DNA of 64,000 nucleotides from Excoecaria cochinchinensis (GCA_947683425.1 CANTUQ010000004.1:30376001-30440000); one strand, 5' to 3'; positions 1 to 10,708 are shown, numbered from the stretch's first letter. Numbers and translations are program-made. The notes: generated by a model not told the origin, from the letters alone.

Positions 1-214
1 TTTTTTAAATTATAAATTGACTAAAAACACTATAATTTTAAGCCCCCATTTTTCAAAATTAATTTTTTTAAATCTTTTTTATTATTTTTTAATTTTTCAC
101 TCTAAAATGCAAATTTGACGGGAAAACCATCACTTTTAACCTTTTAAGCCTGTGAAGGCAATTATCATCATTGGGTAACTTCGATCTAGGCTTACTCAGG
201 ACCCGGTGTCTACA
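1..214 (-). repeat. 3' LTR (start only) of the Tat/Ogre element
   Basis: Positions 1-214 align without gaps to 9280-9493 with three mismatches. On the minus strand the LTR begins TGTAGACACCGGGTCC at 214. The rest of this LTR lies outside the window. Confidence 0.9.
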
Positions 215-236
215 GTTGCCCCCAGTTTAGGGGAAT
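215..236 (-). other. Polypurine tract next to the 3' LTR
   Basis: On the minus strand a G-rich stretch (ACTGGGGGCAAC) lies directly before the LTR start TGTAGAC. This is where the plus-strand DNA primer would sit in reverse transcription. Position and G-richness support the call. Confidence 0.65.
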
Positions 237-361
237 CTAGTACACTAGTGTCTAGGTGAGCCTAAACTCAAAGAAGAAAAGGAAAGAGACGCGTACCTGA
301 GTCGGCCGTCTTTCCGCTTGATGGAGTATGATGATAGCTGTTACTGTCTTTTGGTCGTAAC

Positions 362-637
362 AGGTAATGCCGTGGTCGTGCTAACCTCTTGTGGGTAGTG
401 CCGCCATCGTGCTAACCGCTGTGCATTGGTAGTGCCGTGGTCGTGCCGCCATCGTGCTAACCGCTGTGAATTGGTAGTGCCGTGGTCGTGCCAACCTCTT
501 GTGGGTTGTGCCACCATCGTGCTAACCGCTGTGAATTGGTAGTGCCGTGGTCATGCCAACCTCTTGTGGGTTGTGCCGCCATCGTGCTAACCGCTGTGAA
601 TTGGTAGTACTGTGGTCATGCCAACCTCTTGTGGGTT
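362..637 (-). repeat. 65-bp tandem repeat in 3' UTR
   Basis: The word GCTAACCGCT recurs at 411, 456, 521 and 586, giving steps of 45, 65 and 65 bp, so the unit is 65 bp and one copy has lost 20 bp. Each unit holds GCCGTGGTCGTGCC and CCTCTTGTGGGTTG. Short tandem arrays between pol and the 3' LTR are a known habit of Ogre/Tat elements. Confidence 0.85.
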
Positions 638-665
638 GAAGTGGTGCTATCTGTGAGCCCTTCGG

Positions 666-1672
666 TTGATTGCCCCCTGAGAAGTCTTCGTTTCATCGAT
701 CGTTTGCCCCCTGAGAGGTCTTCAGTTTGCTGCTCCCTGAGAAGTCTTTGGTTTTCTGCTCCCTGAGAAGTCTTCGATTTTCTGCTCCCTGAGAAGTCTT
801 CGATTTTCTGCTCCCTGAGAAGTCTTCGGTTTACTTATCATTTGCCCCCTAAGAGGTCTTCGGTTTGCTGATCGTTTGCCCCCTAAGAGGTATTCGGTTT
901 GCTGCTCCCTGAGAAGTCTTCGATTTTCTGCTCCCTGAGAAGTCTTCGGTTTTCTGCTCCCTGAGAAGTCTTCGATTTTCTGCTCCCTGAGAAGTCTTCG
1001 GTTTGCTGCTCCCTGAGAAGTCATCGGTTTATTGATCGTTTGCCCCCTAAGAGGTCTTCGGTTTGCTGCTCCCTGAGAAGTCTTTGGTTTTCTGCTCCCT
1101 GAGAAGTCTTCGATTTTCTGCTCCCTGAGAAGTCTTCGATTTTCTGCTCCCTGAGAAGTCTTCGGTTTGTTGCTCCCTGAGAAGTCTTCGATTTTCTGCT
1201 CCCTGAGAAGTCTTCGGTTTGCTGCTCCCTGAGAAGTCTTCGGTTTTCTGCTCCCTGAGAAGTCTTCGGTTTTCTGCTCCCTGAGAAGTCTTCGATTTTC
1301 TGCTCCCTGAGAAGTCTTCGGTTTGCTGCTCCCTGAGAAGTCTTTGATTTTCTGCTCCCTGAGAAGTCTTCAATTTTCTGCTCCCTGAGAAGTCTTCGAT
1401 TTTCTGCTCCCTGAGAAGTCTTTGGTTTTGCTGCTCCCTGAGAAGTCTTCGGTTTGCTGCTCCCTGAGAAGTCTTCGATTTTCTGCTCCCTGAGAAGTCT
1501 TCGGTTTTCTGCTCCCTGAGAAGTCTTTAGTTTTGCTGCTCCCTGAGAAGTCTTCGGTTTGCTGCTCCCTGAGAAGTCTTCGGTTTGCTGCTCCCTGAGA
1601 AGTCTTCGGTTTGCTGCTCCCTGGGAAGTCTTTGGTGTATTGATCGTTTGCCCCCTGAGAGGTCTTCGGATG
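666..1672 (-). repeat. 26-27-bp tandem array in 3' UTR, roughly three dozen units
   Basis: About 1 kb is built from units of the type CTGCTCCCTGAGAAGTCTTC followed by GGTTTG or GATTTT. A minority variant (GTTTGCCCCCTAAGAGGTC) is interspersed. Reading frames across the array are a by-product of a unit that is close to a multiple of three; they are not genes. Such hypervariable 3' UTR arrays are known in Ogre-like elements and can seed satellite DNA. Confidence 0.92.
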
Positions 1673-2306
1673 TTGCTTGGATTGATGATTAAGCTGGTAT
1701 GTGGATTGATGATTGAGTTGAGACTTGGATATATGTTTTGATCGATGTCTGGATTGATGAATGAGTTGAGGTTTTGATTGATTATTTGACCGATGTCATC
1801 ACTCGGCTTTTGTCAGTGTTCGCCTCAAGCCTTTCTTTCTGCAAAATAAGGAAACTAAACTATGCAAAAATGGTGAGCATGCAAGTGAAATGCATGAGTA
1901 ATGCAAGAATGCAGGATAAAAATTCATCTATGTGAACTTGAAGATGATAGCCGGGCTAGCTGCGATTTGCGATATAATTGATGCCTTTTGAGCTGCTTTT
2001 GAATTTCATGCCCTTTGGGATTGCGAGATTCTCATCCGGTACCTGTAGTCATTAATTGAAGGTAGTGCGTCCCTTGTGGATTTTCACACTAGCTTTTCTT
2101 AGTGGGAGATGCGTCCTTTGTGGATTTTCACATAACCCTGTGCCTTATTTTTTATTTTTTTGCCTGGAATGGACCCAACTCAATCCAGCGGCTTTTCTCT
2201 TTCTTCTTTTTTCTTTTGAAGGACAGACTGCCTGTTTTCAGGTTTTCACCCTATCCTTTTGCCTAGTTTTTGCTTAGAGCGTCAGTTACGGTTTTCACTC
2301 TAACGG

Positions 2307-2346
<40 letters not shown>

Positions 2347-2887
2347 GAGACGATTTAAAAATTAGAACTATTGTCAAGGCTTTCTCAGTATCTTGTCTTC
2401 GGCTTTCACTCCTGAGTACCACAGCCCCTGGACACAATTGCTTTCCCAAAATTGTCATATTGTGGGTCAGAGACTACATCCTTGCTTCCGTAAGTGCCTG
2501 CGAAAAAAAAGGATACATAACCTCGCGGTAGATAATAAAACTCAACGGCTTAAGCACCTGGTCGGCGAGAGTAGAAGCAAAGTATAGCCAGTTAGATTTT
2601 ATACACTCAATAATGAATGATATCTTTCTTTTTATAAAAGAACTAGGAAATGATGAGTTAAAACTACTTCTGCTTTATGCATTTGCAAAAAATTGTGTGC
2701 ATTTTGGTATGATTTCTCCGTACATGATCACCATTTAACATAGATTCAAAATGCAAAATTATGTTTAATCTCAGAATGGATCTTGAAAGCATTAGACTCC
2801 TATTTCCAATCAGCCCTCTCGGGTTTTCCTGATTGGATATTTTCTCTCGAGCCTCTAATTTTTGACCAGAGTGCCTTTTTTCGGTTT
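1673..2887 (-). other. Remaining 3' UTR of the Tat/Ogre element
   Basis: No gene is seen. It contains degenerate GGATTGATGA-like repeats (1676-1800), two TTTGTGGATTTTCAC-type repeats (2065-2135), a poly-T run (2308-2346) and a block (2780-2990) that matches the 3' flank of the second Tat/Ogre copy at 25571-25770, which shows that the two copies are related. Confidence 0.6.
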
Positions 2888-3715
2888 TCACCCTGACGAG
2901 GCGCCCAATTTTAGCAAGGCCGCCTTTTTTCGGTTTTCGATCCGCGGGGCATTTATTCTCTTCTTTTTATTTTTAGTCTTTACCATGGACCTTCTCGGGT
3001 TTGTTGAGGCTGACTGCTTCATCGAACTTGCTTCCTTTACTGTTTGTCGAAACGCTGCTTCCTGGGATAATGACTTTTCAAGAACAAACAAGTCTTCTTT
3101 TGCTGGCCTAAACTTACTTCGTTCATCTGGAATACTTGGTCTTATTTTCCTGAATACCAAATCTCACTATTTTCAGTAGGTGCTTTCTGACTTTCTTCCC
3201 GAATGATTAAGTAAATTATTTCCTGATCCCATAACCTATTTTGGTCTGATGTGCTTAGCTGCTGCAAAACTGTTTCTATGACTGTCCCAATATCATCTGA
3301 TGTGTTTAACCGCTGTAGCATCGTTCCCATGATTGCCCTTTAAGATTTAAGTGCTTCGACATGTATTGCTTTTACCCCATGCCTCGAGGAATAAAGTGTG
3401 ATACGTGTAAAGATTTTTGATTGCAAGCCCCTGCATGGGTCTCCTTCATAATCTTCTTGGCCTTTTCCTATCTAGCATCTCAACTGCATGTCATTAGCTT
3501 TCCTCTCGTACTGCACATCCTTTACATGAATTAACTGGGTGGATAACTTGCGAATCAGTCTTCTGGTTCCTTTCAGTAGCCAAATAGAGTGACAAGGTGC
3601 AGGTATGTGTATACCCGCGAGATTTGGATAAAGCTTGGCCGCAAATTTTCCTTCTTTTAGCAAGCTACACATACACGCACTTTTCTTTTTAATCATCGGG
3701 ATGCCATTGGCCAAC
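2888..3715 (-). pseudogene. pol: RT N-terminal edge fused to integrase remnants
   Basis: Minus-strand reading goes from an RT-like start (IPMIKKK near 3690) straight into a stretch resembling the linker before integrase (QYERKANDMQLRC, compare RQADGIQLRC in the copy at 26.9 kb), then a broken zinc-domain piece (ETHAG near 3440) and finally the integrase C-terminal end (IRPSIPDERSKFRPA near 3140). RT palm, both RNase H domains and the integrase DDE core are absent, a deletion of roughly 3 kb judged against the other copy. Several frameshifts separate the pieces. No product of this region could be functional. Confidence 0.7.
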
Positions 3716-4226
3716 CTAGTTTGGCGTTGTGTTTCAAAAAGAAATTAGGTCTTGTTTCTACTTGCGGATCTCTCCTTTCAACCATTTCTACCCACTTGGG
3801 CTTGAGTCTTCTGAGCTTCTGTGGCACCTGTCCATGATTTTGGCATAGCATGCTTAGTGGCTTCATAATCATCTTGTACCATGTCTTCACTGGTCCAGGC
3901 AAAGACTTTTTTTTTTCTTTAATTCTCTCAAGTTTCAATCTCTCTTCAAGAGTCATAACAGATGCTATCAAGATTTTCTTTGGGTTCTCCCAAGTTCTGG
4001 GATTAAACGGAATAGCATTAATTGAATAAATGTCAATCATGATTATGCACAGTGAAATCACAAGAAACATCACACAAATAAACAAAAACACAAAAGCATT
4101 CCTTTTATTACATAAAAGTAGAGTTAAAACATCATCATTAGATAGTTCAAAAATAAATAGAGCATCTAAATAGCTAACATCTTTTCTTTCTCGCCAACAT
4201 GGATGCTGTAGCCGACAGTCTATCAC
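3693..4226 (-). pseudogene. pol: Region upstream of RT and RT start, Tat/Ogre pol
   Basis: The second half of this 177-residue reading frame matches the segment before RT in the copy at 28.7-29.6 kb: ENPKKILIASVMTLEERLKL corresponds to ENSKEILIASNITPDEREKF, and KLRRLKPKW to KLRRLRPEW. The N-terminal part, rich in hydrophobic residues, is probably not coding in origin. The frame runs into the truncated RT described at 2888-3715. It overlaps the next upstream gag frame by 4 bp. Confidence 0.65.
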
Positions 4227-4963
4227 CCCCGGGAACCATTCTCTTGCCCCATCCTTTCCTGATCAATGAGACCTTGAATAAGCTTTTTTAGAATTCGGCA
4301 TCTATCAGTCTTATGCCCAGTATGCTGATGGTAGGCACAATACAGATTCGATCGGTGACTAGGGAATCCTTGGCTCTTGGCGGGTCTTGCAGGTTTCGGT
4401 TGTAGTTTCCCTTTATCGATGAAATATAAAAGGAGCTCAGATAAAGGCTTTTCACAAATGGTATAAGAGCCTTGAGTAGTTCCTATGTTCGGAACCTTAG
4501 TAGTCCCAACACCCCCTACGCTGTTATCGTCGAGACTTGAGCTTTCCTGATTATTACCCTCAATGACGTTGCCCCCTCCTTCAAGGGCGACCGGTTGCTT
4601 GCCAATAACAAGGTCCTGTACATGAAACTTTGGGGTTTGGCTATCACTCCTCAGATATCTAGCGTGCCGACGACATTTCCTATGCCCTCGATTTCTGGCT
4701 GGGTTAGCTAACCATGAGCGCAGGTCCCCATCCCCTACTTGAGGAAAAGATTCGTCCATGCTGAGATGACCTTTCTGAGTTGTTCTAACCGTTGATGCTT
4801 CCTTTATCCCTTGAGTGCCGGCACAGATGTCACACCTATCCGGTTGACTCCCATTCTTTAAGTCCATAGAGACTTTCTCCCGGGCAGCCAGGGTAATTGC
4901 AAGTTTAGACTTTGAAATTTCTTCTTCGAGGACATCCATCCTTCTCTTCAGGCCCCGTGTCAC
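4223..4963 (-). pseudogene. gag: Gag C-terminal part with nucleocapsid-like zinc motif
   Basis: A 246-residue frame. Near its C-terminus lies CAYHQHTGHKTDRC, a C-x2-H-x4-H-x4-C motif matching CAFHQQTGHLTDNC in the related copy at 30.9 kb. This motif is the expected nucleic-acid-binding part of Tat/Athila-type gag. The preceding line 'SELLLYFIDKGKLQPKPARP' matches 'SWVLRRLMKEGKLQPLHPRP' of the other copy. It is separated from the upstream gag frame by about 40 bp with a stop, so the protein is broken. Much of the capsid part (YCLNLAGPA-like region) is not visible here. Confidence 0.7.
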
Positions 4964-5002
4964 TGCTAGAAGGTCATTCTCTGAAACATGCCCTTTGCCT
5001 TT

Positions 5003-5641
5003 TCATTCGGGTGATATAGCAACGGGTGACTCTCCTCCAGGTCCATTTGGTGGTAGGTGCACTTCTTTAGGCGAATCATACTCTTCTTGCAATTCGGTAA
5101 GAGCAGCAGACTGTTGTCCAGTAGGTGGCACCACAACTAAATTCTCCATAATAGCCATGGTCTGAGTTTTACGATTTTTAACCCCTCGTTCTATCTCCTT
5201 TACTGTACCATCCTCTCCCTCGGGTACTTCATTCATGATAGTCCATGGAACTATTGGTTCATCCTCTTCCTCTCCCATGATATCACCCTTCACATCAAGG
5301 GTCTTCTTGTGCTCAAAAAGTGTCGTTGCTCTGAGCTCAAAATCTGGCTGTTGTGCTGTAGTGAATGCTATAGGAGTCTCTTCCTTGACAGGCGATTCAA
5401 ACGGTTTAACAGAAGGGGCTGTAGGCAGTTGCTTGAAATTTGATGCTACTTGAGAGGCGATATTTTCCATCATGGTTAACATCTTCCTTTCAAAATCGCC
5501 GAGCCTCTTATTTAGGTCCTGTATTGTCAAAGCACCAGTCTCTTGTGGTAATTCTGCCATTGATAATTTTAGAGAGGACTCACGGGATGAGAGTAGCTCA
5601 GAATCCCCGTCAGACACAAATTCTAGCAACTCAAAGAGCAA
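5003..5641 (-). pseudogene. gag: Gag N-terminal region of the Tat/Ogre element
   Basis: A 212-residue acidic frame that is the first one after the leader and primer site, where gag should start. It has a coiled-coil-like stretch (TIQDLNKRLGDFERKMLTMM) and otherwise low-complexity acidic sequence. No capsid motif is visible, so the assignment rests on position between the leader and the zinc-motif frame. Later methionines are also possible starts. Confidence 0.5.
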
Positions 5642-6471
5642 ATTTGTCCTTATTAACTGACCGTCGGAACCTCTAGTCCACTTAGATGAATCTATGATGG
5701 CTGAAAAAAAATTAGATTGTTAGGATGATGCATGAATGACATATACAATGCATGATAGTGAGCTATGCAACATTTACAATCACATGCAAGCAAGCAGATC
5801 CTTCCAACCTTATTACTCCCACACACGAGGTAATGCGGTCTCTTTCCTAGGTGGGCTTAATCCATGGGTTAGCGGGGAACCCAATGGATGCGTATGGTGC
5901 TCGGTGAAGAACCAGCATCGTAACATCTCTTATCTAATGTGCAAACACATGGGTTATGATCATTATGTATTTAGGCAGCCCGAACAAGTTGACATGGGCC
6001 TATTAGGGCATGAAAGCCTTTGATTAGGTGACCAATCAGATTATTTGGGTTTGTCCAATACAAAATGATCCACATAGCAAGCATAGTATTAAGGTTCATA
6101 CCACCTAGGGGAAGTATCTATTGCCATTACATGAGCTTTGGTCAAAGGGTGGTGTTACTTTAGGGCTACCCAAGCATGATCCCTGCCGACGGGTCTAGCT
6201 CATCACGAGCATAACGATCGATCGGGTCACCATTTTAATATACGATGATGGTACGAGGCTTGGGCTGGTGATTATCCTTAACACTTCCCCAAATTGAGTG
6301 AAAATGAGGTCGTGCTTCAGGAACGCACCGGGGCTAAAAGAGGGACCAAACTAGCATAGATCTAAGGCTCTAATGAGATGTAATGCAGTTTTGAAAGAAG
6401 ATGAAATTTTTAAATTAAAACTCAATTATGATTTTTAATCAAGGTACTTTCGAATCGAAGTCTCGAGTATG
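5642..6471 (-). other. Leader between primer site and gag
   Basis: About 830 bp without a supported reading frame on the element's strand. This is the expected untranslated leader of a Tat/Ogre element. No repeats stand out. Confidence 0.55.
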
Positions 6472-6489
6472 TCCCCAGTGGAGTCGCCA
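6472..6489 (-). other. tRNA-Arg-like primer binding site
   Basis: On the minus strand TGGCGACTCCACTGGGGA follows the LTR end by one base. This is the primer-site type described for Ogre/Tat elements, complementary to the 3' end of a tRNA-Arg. Confidence 0.85.
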
Positions 6490-6621
6490 CTGTGACGAGC
6501 GCCGGATCCCCGCGGCTGCCCATTCGACCGCCCGCACGTGGGCGATCGGGGCATTTGTGGGTCCGTTGACAGCTTGCAATAAATCGCAAGTGCGTCTATG
6601 TTGGGCAACAAGGAGCTTTCA

Positions 6622-6632
6622 TGGAGTCGCCA
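6622..6632 (-). other. Second primer-site-like word inside the LTR
   Basis: TGGCGACTCCA is repeated about 140 bp upstream of the true primer site, inside the R/U5 part of the LTR. The degenerate Tat LTR at 39304 carries a similar word (TGGTGACTCCAT) in a similar context, so it is probably an old, conserved LTR feature. Confidence 0.6.
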
Positions 6633-7834
6633 CCCAATAGAACATTGGGAAAGTTTCTCTCGCCTCGGAGAGCCTAAGACTGCGCTTAGTATCCATTTTG
6701 GGCCAGCCAAAGGAGCCTAGGATTAACGCTAAAGCCTCGTGACACAAGAGGTGTCTTGGAGGGTAAACCTCTAGCCTCTTGAGCCCAAAGACCAGAGCTG
6801 GTTCGGGACTTCTCATTTATTTATACCTTGATTAATATTATAATTAAGTTTTGAATTCATTGTTTCATCAACTATCCACACAATGCAATTTAAATTAAAG
6901 GCGCAATCATTCATATCGAAAGCGGTAAATGTAAGCAAAATCCAAAATAAAGCATTCAAAAATAAATTACAATAACACTAGGAGCGGAATACAACTCCCA
7001 TTTATAAAAGTGAAATACATGCATAAAACGGGTTATTCATTAATAGTGAGAACATTGGTCCTCGCATGCATATTTATTATGAAACAGTTTTGATGTGATG
7101 ATTTATTTGGGTATGAAAAACTAGGACATTGGTCCCCTTTTTATTTAAAAAATGTCAAGTTAATTAATGGAAACGTTTTTGTGATTTTCTTTTTAGCGTG
7201 CCTAAATAAAGAATTTTACAAGAAAATTATATGGCAAAATTAAATAAAATATTACAAATAAAGGAAAATAAACCTATGAACCAAACGAGCCTTTTTGGAC
7301 CTCCCGATGTGCTCGCAAAAACGCCCAAGCGAAAAAATGAGTTTAGACATAAAAAACAAAATACAAATAAAATAATGTTAGTAATTAAATCAATTAAACA
7401 TACAAAATAATGAATAACAAATTAAAATAAAATAAGATGATATGAAAAGAATGATAATGGAATCAAAAATATTAACAAACCAAAATAAAATGAGAAAAAT
7501 GGATTATGTATGACAAATGATTAAATGATGTGATGAAAATAAAATATGACATGTTACTTAATTAATACATGTAAAAATGTGAACATGATAACAATGATGA
7601 TGAAAAGTGAAAAATAATAAATGAATAAATAATCGAATAATGATCAAATCATGTAACAATGATAAAAAGAATAATAAAAATTAGTATACAAAAGAATGAT
7701 GAAAATAATAATGATATATAACAAGGTTAATTGATGTGTTCATGATTAATATAAACTATTTACATGGCAAAAATGATTAATTTAAATTAATTATTTGCAT
7801 ATTAAAAATAATTAGGAATCACAATAAAATAAAT

Positions 7835-7995
7835 TACATGTTAAAAATAATTATGAATTAAAGTGAAATAAATTAATTACATGTTAAAAATAATTATGAA
7901 TTAAAGTGAAATAAATTAATTACATGTTAAAAATAATTATGAATTAAAGTGAAATAGATTAATTACATGTTAAAATTAATAAACAATCAATATTT
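7835..7995. repeat. 43-bp AT-rich tandem repeat in LTR
   Basis: TACATGTTAAAA recurs at 7835, 7878, 7921 and 7964, exactly 43 bp apart. The copies are almost identical, and the last one is cut short. Confidence 0.85.
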
Positions 7996-8760
7996 ATGTG
8001 AATAAAAATCAAATCATATATAAACAATTAAATGGAACAAATATAAAATGAATACAACAAATCAATAGATGAAAACAATAAACAAATCAATAAAAATAAT
8101 ATACATGAATAAATTAAATAAAAGAAAAGAAAATAGAAATGGAGCCAAGAATATTTACCCTCAGAATATTGGATTTGATGAAGGTAAAAGATGATTGATT
8201 TCTTTGTTTGATGATCCACAATATTAGAGTGAAATATGATGAAAATGTTGGAATTTTATTCCAAGGAACATGAAAAAAATGATCAAAAATTCTTTAAGAA
8301 CAAAGAATTGATACCTTTGCCTAAAGAAATGATTTTGATCAAAAAAAGACTTTTATTGATTAAAATAAAGAAAAATGATTGAAGTTTTATCAAATAAAAA
8401 TTAGATTTTGATGACAAACAATTATTTTATTTGTCTCAAAATCAATTTTTTATCAAAAAGAGATTCAAAACAAAATCAATGAAAAAAGTTTTATTGAACC
8501 CAAAATAAAAGAAGAAAAACAATTTTGAGAACAAATAATTATTCTATTTGTCTCAAAAATTAAATACAACAACAAAACTTCCGCTAAAAATATGTTTAGA
8601 AGAAATTATGTTGGAAAAAGAATGAAACACTTGATTTTTCTTTTTGATTTTTGGTTGGGGAAAAAATCTGGAATTTTAGTGGAAGGAGAAGAAGATGAAG
8701 AGAAATTTTAGGTCTAAAAAATGTGTGGAGAGGAGGAGGCTCCTTTGATTTCATCATAAA

Positions 8761-8770
8761 CTATTTATAG
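8761..8770 (-). promoter_or_regulatory. TATA box of the Tat/Ogre LTR
   Basis: CTATAAATAG on the minus strand, about 720 bp from the LTR start and followed by a purine/pyrimidine-rich stretch, as expected just before the transcription start. Confidence 0.6.
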
Positions 8771-8992
8771 GATAAAATAGGTTGCCCTAATTTAATTAAG
8801 GAAAAAAACCTATTTTAACCCAAAATTATTTTATTTTTAATGATAAAATCAAGTTTTATTATTTAATTACCCAAAAAAATATTTTAGAATTTAATTTGAA
8901 GTCAAAAACCCAAAAAAAATGGGATAAAAAACGGATTTTTGGGTGAAAAAATCGGAAAGAGGCTGAAAAAATGGAAAATAGGGTAACAGACC

Positions 8993-9245
8993 CTATACCG
9001 ACGGCCAGGGAGCCGTCGCTAGAGGGACGCCGCCCGTCGCTATAGAGCGACGGGGACTCACGCGGCGAACAGGCGGGCTTCCGCGCGGAGCTCGGGCGGG
9101 AATCGCGCGCAGAGGCGCGCAGCGCGCAATGCTGCGCGTCGCCAAATCGCGCCCAGCGCGCTGGGCGCCTGGGCGTCTGCGTGCTGGGCGGCAGCGCCTG
9201 CGAGCTGGGCGCCAGCGCGCTGCCGCGCCCGACACTCGCGGTCCG
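8993..9245. other. GC-rich hairpin block in an AT-rich LTR
   Basis: About 250 bp of very GC- and CpG-rich DNA inside an otherwise AT-rich LTR. It contains two clean hairpins: CGACGGC...GCCGTCG (about 8999-9018) and CCCGTCGCTATAGAGCGACGGG (two 9-bp arms around ATAG, about 9033-9054), then repeated GCGCGCTGGGCGCC-like words. It lies upstream of the TATA box, so it is probably in U3. An arginine-rich open frame here is a composition artefact. Confidence 0.75.
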
Positions 9246-9493
9246 AAAATTTTTTTATTTTTTTTATTTTTTTCTATTTTTTTTTAAATTATAAATTGAC
9301 TAAAAACACTATAATTTTAAGCCCCCATTTTTCAAAATTAATTTTTTTAAATCTTTTTTATTGTTTTTTAATTTTTCACTCTAAAATGCAAATTTGACGG
9401 AAAAACCATCACTTTTAACCTTTTAAGCCTGTGAAGGCAATTATCATCATTGGGTAACTTCGATCTAGGCTTACTCTGGACCCGGTGTCTACA

Positions 9494-9692
9494 GACACCT
9501 TACAATGGTATGAACACACACACTGTGCATTCCCAACTAATTCATACTCTAATGCCAAACATACATCCATATGCTAATAAATCCCCAAAAACATGCATTT
9601 TTACCAAAATACCCTTATGATATGCCGAATACATGCAAATGCATGGTCACACAGACAGGCTCATACTACTAGGGGGCAAACAAGGTGTGACA
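9494..9692 (-). repeat. LTR head, chromovirus type
   Basis: Read on the minus strand from 9692 (TGTCACACC) it resembles the start of the LTR at 57618: CCCCCTAGTAGT.TGAGCC and AAGGGTATTTTGG.AAAATG are shared in order. It is cut at 9494 by the Tat/Ogre insertion; the rest should lie left of the window. Confidence 0.7.
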
Positions 9693-9976
9693 GCAGGAAC
9701 GGGAACCCAACATCTGTCCTTCCCTCTCTCTTCTTTTCCTTTTCTTCTTTCCCACAATTAATGTTCTTCACCTACCAAGCCACATGTTATAATCCTCTTG
9801 ATCCACATGTCCCTCTCCTAGTGGACCCAAGAATCCAAATCTTTGACTTTACACTTTAACTAATCTTGCAATTTAGTCCTCAATTATTCAAATACCCAAA
9901 TGCATAATTACCAAAATACCCTTAATTTCCCGACTTAGCATGCAAATTTCGACTAGGCCCTTTTTGGGTTGTTATA
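9693..9976 (-). repeat. Second LTR head, minus strand
   Basis: Minus-strand start TATAACAACCC at 9976 (TG apparently mutated to TA), followed by AAGGGTATTTTGGTAATTATGC, then a purine-rich GAGAGAGGGAAGG stretch. It is interrupted at 9692 by the next LTR head. It abuts broken pol at 9977, so this element probably inserted into the chromovirus to its right, whose 5' half would lie outside the window. Confidence 0.55.
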
Positions 9977-10708
9977 GACAGACCTACTATGGCGCCACCT
10001 CGGGCTTATGCGATGAAGGCTTGAGAGGAGCAGGACACACCTGAAGTTATAGTAGGTACTTTTCTACTCTATGATGTAGAAATGTTTGCATTAATTGACC
10101 CTGGATCAACTCATTCGTATGTGTGTTCTAAAAAGATATGTGATAAAATGCCTGATGCTGAATGTTTGAAATATGACATATGTGTATCAAGTCCTTTAGG
10201 GAATAATGTGAATGTGAACAAAGTGTATAGGGGTTGTTCATTGTTAGTTCAGGGTAGCATGTTTCCATTTGATTTAATTGAATTACCTTTTGTTGAGTTT
10301 GACTTAATATTGGGTATGGATTGGCTGAGTAAATATGGTGCGGTAGTTGACTGTAAGATGAAAATGGTAGTACTTAGAGACAGTAAGAGAAGTAAAGTGA
10401 CAGTGAGGGGAGTTTGTACAAACCGTCTTGTGAATGTGGTGTCGGCAATGCAAACATATCGATGTTTGAGGAAGGGATACGAGGCTTACTTGGCTCTTGT
10501 GTTAGATTTTAAAAGAGAGCAAGTACAGATTCAGGATATACCCATAGTACGGGATTTTTCTGACGTATTTTCGGAAGAGCTGAGTGGTGTGCCGCCAGTA
10601 AGGGAGGTTGAACTATTTATTGATGTTGTGCCTAGAACTGCGCCAGTGTCTATAGCGCCTTATCGAATGGCTCCTACTGAATTGAAGGAGTTGAAAACTC
10701 AGTTATAG
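9977..10708 (+). pseudogene. pol: Chromovirus protease and start of RT
   Basis: The frame begins inside the gag-protease linker (RAYAMKA, compare RAYAMRA at 61.4 kb). After one stop it gives a 208-residue stretch from 10082 with the aspartic protease signature ALIDPGSTHSYV (catalytic Asp about residue 6), FDLILGMDWL, and then the RT N-terminal segment FSDVFSEEL...PYRMAPTELKELKTQL. It ends at a TAG (10706-10708) where the copy at 62.1 kb has CAA. The protease acts in cis to cut the gag-pol polyprotein. The upstream gag is lost behind the LTR inserted at 9976. Confidence 0.85.

Larger units (their letters stand above)
1..9493 (-). mobile_element. Tat/Ogre-type Ty3/gypsy retrotransposon, internally deleted
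   Basis: Read on the minus strand the order is 5' LTR (6491-9493), tRNA-Arg-like primer site (6472-6489), leader, gag, a pol reduced to RT N-terminus plus integrase remnants, a 3' UTR with two tandem arrays, polypurine tract and 3' LTR (cut by the window edge at 1). Primer type, 3' UTR arrays and the zinc-binding gag motif fit the Tat/Ogre lineage. The central RT, both RNase H domains and the integrase core are missing compared with the related copy at 25571-31915, so this copy could only move with proteins supplied by another element. The visible parts of the two LTRs differ at 3 of 214 positions, which suggests recent insertion. The other target-site copy lies outside the window. Confidence 0.85.
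6491..9493 (-). repeat. Complete 5' LTR (3003 bp) of the Tat/Ogre element
   Basis: Starts TGTAGACACC at 9493 and ends CGCTCGTCACA at 6491 on the minus strand, giving TG...CA ends, directly followed by the primer site. It holds a TATA box (8761-8770), a GC-rich hairpin block near its start (8993-9245), an AT-rich middle with a 43-bp tandem repeat, and a primer-site-like word at 6622-6632. Bases 9494-9498 (GACAC) are one candidate target copy. Confidence 0.88.

Noticed and set aside
722..1373. Repetitive minus-strand reading frames rich in SQGAENRRLLREQ
   Set aside because: They are translations of the 26-27-bp tandem array; there is no domain or start context, and frames change with unit length.
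5235..5676. Plus-strand frames opposite the Tat/Ogre gag
   Set aside because: Shadows of the minus-strand gag frame; no motif.
8993..9235. Arginine/alanine-rich 80-residue frame
   Set aside because: Produced by the GC-rich hairpin block; GC-rich DNA has few stops. No known motif.
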